Positions 57,970-64,000 of a stretch of DNA of 64,000 nucleotides are shown in pieces. Where the stretch lies: NCBI RefSeq assembly GCF_013248995.1, contig NZ_JABRPK010000003.1, forward strand, positions 154,345 through 218,344. The letters are read 5' to 3'. Numbering within the stretch: the stretch's first letter is position 1; each line of letters starts with the position of its first letter. The notes under the pieces are model-generated. The model saw only the letters and a list, made by a program, of their open reading frames with translations, ran no database searches and had not been told where the DNA came from. The position numbers and the translations under genes were made by a program. The stretch comes from Frigoribacterium sp. VKM Ac-2836 (GTDB taxonomy: Bacteria; Actinomycetota; Actinomycetes; Actinomycetales; Microbacteriaceae).

Positions 57970-59385
57970 ATGACGACCCTCGCGGCCCCCGCCGCCACCA
58001 CCTCGCAGGTCCGCTCCGACCTGTCGTTCTGGGGTGCGCTGTGCCTGGCGACGATCGCGCGGGTCGTCCTGACGACGGCCGTGTGCCTCCTGCTCTGGGC
58101 GGCCGTCCCGGCCCTCTGGGGCTGGTCGCCCACGACCGTGGTCACGGGGTCGATGTCGCCCGCGATCGCCGCCGGGGACGTGGTCGTGGCGATGCCCGTC
58201 GACACCGCCGACCTCGACGCGGGGCAGGTGCTACTCGTCGACGATCCGGACCGGACCGGGGAGCTGCGGCTGCACCGTCTGGTCGACACGACCGACGACG
58301 GGTCGTTGCGACTCAAGGGCGACGCCAACGCCGAGGTCGACTCGAGCCCCGTCGCCGCCGAGGCCGTGCACGGCGTCGGGGTCCTGCTCGTGCCGTCCAT
58401 CGGGTCGCCGATGCTCTGGCACGGCGGCGACCGCGTCGTGGGCGTGCTCGTCGTGTCCCTCGTCGTGCTGCTCCTGCTCGCGGCGACGCGGCTCGAGCCG
58501 ACCAGCGAGGACGTCGTCGACCCCCTCGCCCCGTCCCGTCATCGCGCGCCCTCGCAGCCGTCGGGGCGGTCGCGCGCGGCTCGGGTCGCGGGCGTCGCCC
58601 TCACCGTGGTGGCCGGGGTGGCCGTGCTGTTCCTCGTCGTCGGCTCGAGCCACGCGGCGTTCTCGGCCTCGACCTCGACCTCGAGCGTGCTCGCCACCTC
58701 GCGGTTCGCCTGCCTCGACCGCCCGGTCGCGGCGCAGGCGCGGTTCGCCTACCAGTTCAACGACGGGGTCGGCACGACGGCGCGCGACAGCAGCGGCAGC
58801 GGACGACCGGGCACCCTCACCCCCGGGGCCACGATCACGGGCGGCACGTGCGCCCCCGGTGACGGCCCGTTCCTGAGGCTCGACGGCGTGGACGGTCAGG
58901 TCACGACGGGGCTGAACGTCGACGGCCCCCAGGTCTTCACCGTCGAGACCTGGTTCCGCACGACCACGACGACGGGCGGCAAGCTGATCGGCTTCGGGAA
59001 CAGCCAGGCGGGCGCGTCGGGACAGTACGACCGTCACCTCTACCTGACCGACCGGGGCACGCTGATCTTCGGCGTCTACAGCGGCGGGTACTTCACCCTG
59101 CAGAGCCCGTCGACGTACACCGACGGTGCGTGGCACCTCGCGACGGCGACCCTGGACTCCTCGGGCATGACGCTCTACGTGGACGGCGCACCGGTCGGGT
59201 CGTCGTCCCAGGCGGCGGCCGAGAACGCCCGAGGCTACTGGCGCATCGGCTACGACGCGGTGAACGCGCCCTGGCCCTCGCCGCCGACCAGCAAGCACTT
59301 CCGGGGCGACCTCGACGACACGATGGTCCTCGACGTCGCCTCGACGGCGGCCGAGGTGAGCGCGAGGTACGCGGCCAGCCGGTGA
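57970..59385 (+). CDS. SipW-type signal peptidase fused to a LamG-like domain
   Basis: The 471-residue protein contains an ER-type signal peptidase domain: a helix at about 24-50, catalytic S61 in TGSMSP, H102 in LHRLV and D118/D124 in LKGDANAEVD. A second helix lies near 153-172. A third hydrophobic helix (208-225) is followed by VVGSSHAAFSASTS, which mimics the signal-cleavage site of the preceding TasA-like protein. Residues 262-471 form a LamG/concanavalin-type domain (FRLDGVDGQVTTGLNVDG, WHLATATLDSSGMTLYVDGAPVG). The enzyme may process itself as well as its neighbour. ATG 57970. Confidence 0.82.
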   Translation: MTTLAAPAATTSQVRSDLSFWGALCLATIARVVLTTAVCLLLWAAVPALWGWSPTTVVTGSMSPAIAAGDVVVAMPVDTADLDAGQVLLVDDPDRTGELRLHRLVDTTDDGSLRLKGDANAEVDSSPVAAEAVHGVGVLLVPSIGSPMLWHGGDRVVGVLVVSLVVLLLLAATRLEPTSEDVVDPLAPSRHRAPSQPSGRSRAARVAGVALTVVAGVAVLFLVVGSSHAAFSASTSTSSVLATSRFACLDRPVAAQARFAYQFNDGVGTTARDSSGSGRPGTLTPGATITGGTCAPGDGPFLRLDGVDGQVTTGLNVDGPQVFTVETWFRTTTTTGGKLIGFGNSQAGASGQYDRHLYLTDRGTLIFGVYSGGYFTLQSPSTYTDGAWHLATATLDSSGMTLYVDGAPVGSSSQAAAENARGYWRIGYDAVNAPWPSPPTSKHFRGDLDDTMVLDVASTAAEVSARYAASR

Positions 59386-59488
59386 GCGTCGACCGGCGTC
59401 CGTCGACCGGCGACCGGGGACCCGGGCCCGGGGCCTCGGTCAGGAGGCGCGGGTCGGTCGAGCGAGGCGCCGCCGGTGTACCCGTCGG

Positions 59489-60817
59489 TCAGGAGCGGGC
59501 CAGGCGGCGGCGTCGGATGGCCGTGACGGTGACGAGGGCGGCACCGAGGAGCAGGACCAGGCCGGCACCGATCACCGGCAGCGTGGTGTCCGCACCCGTG
59601 TAGGCGAGGTCGCCGCGGGGGCCGGTGCCGTTCCGGTCGGAGACGGGGGTGGCCGGGGTCGACGGCGTGGTCGTCCCGGGCGGCGTGGTCGCGCCGGGCG
59701 GCGTGGTCGCGCCGGGCGGCGTGGTCGCGCCGGGGGGAGTCACGGTGCCGGGAGGGGTGCCGCCGTCGCCCGGGGGCGGCGTGACGACGACGGCCGGGGT
59801 GACCGTGACCGTGTAGTCCGCGGTGTCGGGCGGCGTCGTGCCGTTGTCAGCCGTGATGGTGACGGTGGTGTCGCCGGGGGTGGTCGGGGTGCCCGAGATC
59901 TCGCCGGTGGCGCCGTTCAGCGTGAGTCCGGCCGGCAGGGTGCCGGTGGTGACGGTGAAGGTCGGGGCCGGGGCACCGGTCGCCGTGACGGTGAAGGAGT
60001 ACGGGGTGCCCTCGGTCGCCGTCGTCGGGCTGCCCGACGTGATGGTCGGGGCGACGGTCTCGGACGGCGTGCCGACCGTGGGGCAGGCCGCGGGCACGGC
60101 GAGGGTGTTGGTGTCGAGCGTCACGGCGCCGGTGCGGGCGAGGAGTCGTCCGACGACGGTCGCACCCGTGGTCGCGGTGATGGACTCCTGCGCGAGGATG
60201 GTCCCGCGGAAGTCCGCGTCGGCGAGGAGGGTGGCCGAGCTGCCGACCTGCCAGAAGACGTTGCACGCGCTGGCGCCCTGGGAGAAGGTCATGGTCGTGT
60301 TCGCGCCGATGGTCAGGGTGCTCGCGGCCTGGATGACCCAGACCGACCGATCGGAACCGGCGAACGCGAGGCTGCCGTTCTCGGTGAGCTGCACCGCGTC
60401 CCCCGAGTAGACGCCGGGCGACAGCGACCGACCGGCCAGGTCGACGACGTTGCTCTCCTGCGGGGTGAGCGCCGCGGCCACGTCGTAGGCCGAGGTGAGG
60501 TCCTGCTGCGCGAGCCGCGCGGGTTCGTCGGCCACGTGCTGCACGCCCCCGACGATCACGCCGGGGCCACCGGCGTCGAACCCGGTGACCGAGGAGCCGG
60601 GGCTGAGGCCGACGTCGCCGTTCACCACGCTGGGGCCGGTGTTGGTGACCGTCGAGGCGGCGAGCACGGCGTAGCTGCGGGCCGACCCGAGGTCGACGGG
60701 GCCGTCGATGACGTTCGCGGCGCTCGCGGGGAGGGCCGAGGCCACCGTGAAGGCGGCGGCGACGCCGAGGACGAGCCCCGAGCGGGCGAGGAGGGAAGTA
60801 GACGTCGAACGGGGCAT
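59489..60817 (-). CDS. Ice-binding-like (DUF3494) cell-wall protein
   Basis: The 442-residue protein has a signal peptide (residues 1-34), then a DUF3494 ice-binding-like beta-helix (NVIDGPVDLGSARSYAVLAASTVTNTGPSVVNGDVGLSPGSSVTGF, DVAAALTP, SVWVIQAASTLTIGANTTMTF, FRGTILAQESITATTGATVVGRLLA). A putative Ig domain of the He_PIG kind follows. A Thr-Pro-Pro-Gly-Ala repeat leads to the wall anchor LAYTGADTTLPVIGAGLVLLLGAAL plus basic tail, an LAxTG-type sortase signal. DUF3494 proteins bind ice or act in adhesion. ATG 60817 is downstream of a sigma70-like promoter. Confidence 0.9.
   Translation of the reverse strand: MPRSTSTSLLARSGLVLGVAAAFTVASALPASAANVIDGPVDLGSARSYAVLAASTVTNTGPSVVNGDVGLSPGSSVTGFDAGGPGVIVGGVQHVADEPARLAQQDLTSAYDVAAALTPQESNVVDLAGRSLSPGVYSGDAVQLTENGSLAFAGSDRSVWVIQAASTLTIGANTTMTFSQGASACNVFWQVGSSATLLADADFRGTILAQESITATTGATVVGRLLARTGAVTLDTNTLAVPAACPTVGTPSETVAPTITSGSPTTATEGTPYSFTVTATGAPAPTFTVTTGTLPAGLTLNGATGEISGTPTTPGDTTVTITADNGTTPPDTADYTVTVTPAVVVTPPPGDGGTPPGTVTPPGATTPPGATTPPGATTPPGTTTPSTPATPVSDRNGTGPRGDLAYTGADTTLPVIGAGLVLLLGAALVTVTAIRRRRLARS
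59670..59741. repeat. 18-bp tandem repeats encoding TTPPGA
   Basis: The unit GGCGTGGTCGCGCCGGGC is repeated three to four times and encodes the Thr-Thr-Pro-Pro-Gly-Ala linker of the DUF3494 wall protein. Copy number is likely to vary between strains. Confidence 0.85.
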
Positions 60818-60891
60818 GGCGCCACCTGACTGGGAAGAGGAGGCACCTGGACACACGTGATCGGTTCGTGTGGGCGTTCCCCGTTACCTGA

Positions 60892-60920
60892 GGTATACGC
60901 GGGTCTCCCTGATAACTCAA
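60892..60920 (-). promoter_or_regulatory. Sigma70-like promoter of the ice-binding-like gene
   Basis: On the minus strand TTGAGT (60920-60915) and TATACC (60897-60892) are 17 bases apart, with the start codon 75 bases downstream. This spacer is the most AT-rich stretch of the region. Confidence 0.6.
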
Positions 60921-61019
60921 TCTTTGAAGCTTTTTCTGTCGTCGCGACCGACGCAGCGGCACCCGTGTACCCCGGACTGGGCGTCGACTCGTGCGCCGTG
61001 CGGTCCGTAACGTCGATGC

Positions 61020-61706
61020 GTGATCCACGAGACCCACCCCGAGTCGTCGGACGCCCCGACGGCCACGACGACCACCCCCGCCACCCCGTTCGGAGCCCCC
61101 TCCGCCGCCGTGGAGCGGCGCATCGCCATCGTCGAGGCGGCCATGCGCGTCTTCAGCGAGCACGCTTTCCACGAGGCCTCGTTCGAGCTGGTGGCCCGAG
61201 CGGTCGACCTGCCGGTCAAGACCGTGAGGGACGAGTTCACGCACTGGAACGGCCTGGTGCTGGCGACCGTCGACCTCTGGGTCGGCCGTCGCACCCGTCC
61301 TCTGCTGCCCCTCGTCGAGACCCACGGCACGATCGCCCTGCTGCGTGCCATCGTCGTGGCGAACGCCGCCGAACCGGCGTTGATGCGCCTGCTCAGCGCC
61401 ACCGTGAACGTCGCCGCCACACCCGGGCATCCCCTGGCACCCCTCTTGCACGACCAATGGCAACAGTTCTATCGCCTGATCCACACCTCCCTCGTGCGAG
61501 ACGTCGACCTCGGCCGTGAACCCGAGACGATGCAACCGGCCCGAGGTGCCGAGCAGTTGATCGCCCTGTACGAGGGCCTGCAGCTGCAGTCGATGGTCCG
61601 ACGCGACATGGACGTGCTCGATTCGTTCGACCGGGCGATCACACGGCTGCGGGCCGGCTGGGGCTCGGTGTACGTGCCACCGGCCTGGGACCTCGAGCTG
61701 GTCTGA
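61020..61706 (+). CDS. TetR-family transcriptional regulator
   Basis: The 228-residue regulator has a 34-residue disordered tail, then a TetR headpiece: RIAIVEAAMRVFSEHAFHEASFELVARAVDLPVKTVRDEFTHWNGLV. The C-terminal helices form a ligand domain. GTG 61020 lies 6 bases after TAACGT, implying a leaderless message. Neighbours are surface-protein genes on both sides, so it may control them. Confidence 0.85.
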   Translation: MIHETHPESSDAPTATTTTPATPFGAPSAAVERRIAIVEAAMRVFSEHAFHEASFELVARAVDLPVKTVRDEFTHWNGLVLATVDLWVGRRTRPLLPLVETHGTIALLRAIVVANAAEPALMRLLSATVNVAATPGHPLAPLLHDQWQQFYRLIHTSLVRDVDLGREPETMQPARGAEQLIALYEGLQLQSMVRRDMDVLDSFDRAITRLRAGWGSVYVPPAWDLELV

Positions 61707-61886
61707 GGTCTCGTCGCCTGGAGAGAATCGGCATGATCGGGGTACATCTGAGGTGTTCTCATGGACATCTCCCGGCGGTCGGCGTAGAAAAGACGGCACA
61801 TCGCGTCTTACCAGCGCGATGAGGGGCACGACCCCGACGCCGAGGCCAACTACCTCGACGTGAGACGCGACCGAAGAAGGTGCGCC

Positions 61887-62951
61887 GTGGATCAGACGGC
61901 CGAGACGACGACGAGGCGACCCGCCCCGCTCCGTCTCGCGCGCCTCCTCGGACTCTCCGGTCTCGCCGCGATCGGCCTGGTCGGTCTCGGACTCGCCTTC
62001 TCGTCGACCTCGGCCTCGGCCGACGAGGCCCCGTCGTCACTGCTCGGCGGTGTCACCTCGGCCGTCGGCCAGGTCGCCGGGTCGCTCGACGCCCCCGTGG
62101 CCGCCGTGGGGCAGACCGCTGGAGGCGCCGTGTCGCAGGTCACGGACGTCGCCGTCCAGGCCACGGCCGTCGCGCCCCCGGTGCAGCAGGTCGTGCAGGC
62201 CGCCGCCCCGGTGGTGCCACAGGCCGTCCAACACGTCGCGGCCGCGGCGCCCGTCTCGTCGGTCGTCGCGCCCGTCGCGCAGACCGTGGACCACGTCGTC
62301 GCGGCCGTGCCCGTGGTGTCGACGGTCACCGGCCCCGCACCCGTCTCGACCGTGACCGACCCGCTCACGGGCGTCGTCGACGGCGGACTCGCCGCGGTCG
62401 GCGACTCGGCGGCGGCTCCGGCCGCTCCGATCGTCGTGCCGGTCGTTCCCGTCGTGCCCGTCGTGCCGGCCGTGCCGGTCGTGCCCGAGGGCGTCACGCC
62501 CGTGCCCGATACCACGCTGCCCGCGGGCGATGCCCCCACCGGCGCCGAGACCGTCGTCGACGGCCCTGCTGTCGTCGAGGCCAGCGACTCCCTCGTGACC
62601 GCCTCGACCTCGGCCGACGACGCGTCCGACGCGATGACCGTCCTGCGGGCGCACATCGCCTCCTCCGGTTCGACGCCGGCCGTCGAGGCGACCACCGTGC
62701 CCCTCGCGCCCGGCCCCGGCCCCGCGCCGCTTCCCACCGGCGACGACCACGGCACGCCCGCCCTGCCCTCGAGCACCGGCGGCAGCGCGAACGGTCAGGC
62801 CTCGGGTGGAGGCGCGGCCGGCGGGGCCGTCGCGCTCGACGCGACCCGCGCCTCCCAGCTTCCCGGACTCGCCGTGTCGGCGGGCTCCGCGGACGGCGAC
62901 GACGACCTCCCGTCGACGCCTGCGTACGACACCGACTCTTCTCCCGACTGA
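61887..62951 (+). CDS. Secreted V/A/P-rich protein of unknown function
   Basis: The 354-residue protein from GTG 61887 (AAGAAGG site) has a signal peptide with hydrophobic core LGLSGLAAIGLVGLGLAFS. The mature part is low complexity: Val-Ala-Pro-Gln-rich repeats (SLLGGVTSAVGQVAG, VPVVPVVPVVPAVPVVP) and a Ser/Gly tail. No wall anchor or domain is recognised. It lies directly upstream of the chaplin-like gene, and its Gly-Val-Ala character suits a surface or matrix role. The 180 bases before it hold no recognised gene or riboswitch. Confidence 0.75.
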   Translation: MDQTAETTTRRPAPLRLARLLGLSGLAAIGLVGLGLAFSSTSASADEAPSSLLGGVTSAVGQVAGSLDAPVAAVGQTAGGAVSQVTDVAVQATAVAPPVQQVVQAAAPVVPQAVQHVAAAAPVSSVVAPVAQTVDHVVAAVPVVSTVTGPAPVSTVTDPLTGVVDGGLAAVGDSAAAPAAPIVVPVVPVVPVVPAVPVVPEGVTPVPDTTLPAGDAPTGAETVVDGPAVVEASDSLVTASTSADDASDAMTVLRAHIASSGSTPAVEATTVPLAPGPGPAPLPTGDDHGTPALPSSTGGSANGQASGGGAAGGAVALDATRASQLPGLAVSAGSADGDDDLPSTPAYDTDSSPD

Positions 62952-63050
62952 GGCCGGTCGCGTCGCCCCGGCAGCGTTCCCGCTGCCGGCGACATCAGCG
63001 ACCCCGCCGCGACCACGCGGCACCACACACCTCATCTCTTGGAGAAGACC

Positions 63051-64000
63051 ATGAACAAGTACGTCTCGAGAGGGCTCATGGGAGCGCTCTTCGTCGGGGG
63101 CATCTGGGCCCTCGGAACGACCGCCGCGAACGCGGCGACCACCACCGGTGACGACGGGCTGCTCTCGGGCACCCAGATCGGCGCCGTGGTCGAGGCCCCG
63201 GTCTCGGCCCTCGGCAACGCCGTCAGCGTCCTCGGCGACGCGAGCAGCACCACCGCGGCACCCGCCGCCCCGGTCGCGGCACCTGCCGCCCCGGTCGCGG
63301 CACCTACCGCGCCGGTCGCTGCACCTGCCGCGCCCGTCGTTGCACCGGCGGCTCCTGCGGCACCCGTAGCACCCGCCGTACCCGTCACGACGACGAGCGG
63401 CGACTCGGGCCTGCTCTCGGGCAGCCAGGGCATCGTCTCGATCGACGTGCCCGTCAGCGTCGGCGGCAATGCCGTCTCGGTGCTGGGCGACTCCACCAGC
63501 ACCGCTGCTCCCGTCGAGGCGCCGACCGCGCCGGCGCCCGCCCCGGCCGCACCGACCGCGCCCGCACCGGCCACGACGTCGGGTGACGACGCGATCGGCT
63601 CGGGCACGCAGGCGCTCGTCGACCTGACCCTGCCGGTCACGGTCGGTGGCAACGCGATCTCGGTGGTCGGTGACTCCGCGAGCACCGGAGCCTCGACCGA
63701 GACCCCGGCCGGAGGCGCGGCTGACGTCGCCCCCGCCGGCTCGGCCACCGGCAGCACCAGTGGTGACGACGGCATCCTCGGGGGCACGCAGGTCGTGCCG
63801 TCGGTGGGGCTGCCCGTGACCGTGGGTGGCAACGCGATCTCGGTGGTCGGTGACTCGTCCAGCACGGGGACCACGACCGGAGCGGGTTCGACCGGCCCCG
63901 GCACCGGCACCGGTACGACCGGTGGCAGCACCAGTGGTGACGACGGCATCCTCGGGGGCACGCAGGTCGTGCCGTCGGTGGGGCTGCCCGTGACCGTGGG
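63051..64000 (+). CDS. Chaplin-like repeat secreted protein (cut at window end)
   Basis: ATG 63051 behind GGAGAAG opens a signal peptide (MNKYVSRGLMGALFVGGIWALGTTAANAA). Then come repeats of the type SGDDGILGGTQVV..LPVTVGGNAISVVGDSSS, five seen before the window ends, separated by Ala/Pro-rich or Thr/Gly linkers. Each core resembles the chaplin pattern V-P-V-x-V-x-G-N-x-V-x-V-x-G, but lacks the usual cysteines. The last two units are identical over at least 77 bases. The protein probably forms amphipathic surface fibres. The open frame runs past position 64000, so the C-terminus is unknown. Confidence 0.8.
   Translation, partial: MNKYVSRGLMGALFVGGIWALGTTAANAATTTGDDGLLSGTQIGAVVEAPVSALGNAVSVLGDASSTTAAPAAPVAAPAAPVAAPTAPVAAPAAPVVAPAAPAAPVAPAVPVTTTSGDSGLLSGSQGIVSIDVPVSVGGNAVSVLGDSTSTAAPVEAPTAPAPAPAAPTAPAPATTSGDDAIGSGTQALVDLTLPVTVGGNAISVVGDSASTGASTETPAGGAADVAPAGSATGSTSGDDGILGGTQVVPSVGLPVTVGGNAISVVGDSSSTGTTTGAGSTGPGTGTGTTGGSTSGDDGILGGTQVVPSVGLPVTV
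63750..64000. repeat. 174-bp direct repeat inside the chaplin-like gene
   Basis: Bases 63750-63826 and 63924-64000 are identical. The 174-base offset equals 58 codons, so the repeat keeps the frame. The second copy is cut by the window. Confidence 0.9.

Noticed and set aside
61707..61886. Leader of the V/A/P-rich secreted protein considered as a c-di-AMP riboswitch
   Set aside because: None of the conserved ydaO-type core motifs could be found by eye.

Overview
The window is high-GC DNA with GTG starts, ATGA/GTGA stop-start overlaps and a gene set that suggests an actinobacterium, most likely a Microbacteriaceae member (Curtobacterium, Frigoribacterium or a relative). It is a chromosomal stretch: one tRNA, no rRNA, no CRISPR array, no recognisable IS transposase and no phage genes. 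Taxonomy is inferred from gene content and style only.

Layout. 0-6.6 kb: a potassium island with the 3' end of kdpB, then kdpC, kdpD, kdpE and an APC-superfamily permease. 6.6-7.9 kb: a DUF559-type nuclease-like gene bracketed by two related palindromes. 7.9-25 kb: mostly housekeeping genes (GlgX, class-IV aminotransferase, HAD phosphatase, SDR epimerase, phosphoesterase, YchJ-like protein, GNAT, DUF429, ferritin-VIT1 fusion, PAP2, MFS exporter with ArsR-type regulator, tRNA-Arg, LuxR-type regulator, hexulose-phosphate synthase). 25-30.5 kb: an Asp23/AmaP envelope-stress locus with an ECF-like sigma factor, arranged as two divergent operons. 30.7-37.2 kb: PP2C phosphatase, cellulose-synthase-like glycosyltransferase, STAS protein, anti-sigma-like ATPase and a GH26-OpgC fusion. 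This looks like a partner-switching module coupled to exopolysaccharide synthesis and is the strongest candidate for an unusual system here. 37.3-43 kb: a four-carbon acid-sugar locus (DeoR regulator, class II aldolase, DUF1537 kinase, SAF oxidoreductase, MatC-like carrier). 43.3-44.7 kb: a helix-turn-helix/nucleotidyltransferase pair resembling AbiE-type toxin-antitoxin. 44.7-51.5 kb: LacI regulator, sugar ABC transporter without its ATPase, and a GH3 glycosidase. 51.6-57.1 kb: SDR, secreted metzincin protease, PadR regulator, ABC1 kinase. 57.3-64 kb: a surface-protein island with a camelysin/TasA-like protein, a SipW-type signal peptidase fused to a LamG domain, an ice-binding-domain wall protein, a TetR regulator, a V/P/A-rich secreted protein and a chaplin-like repeat protein cut by the window end.

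Several gene ends carry hairpins built from one recurring word, AGGAGGCGCGG. These serve as bidirectional terminators, and the same word also occurs as single arms and inside genes.
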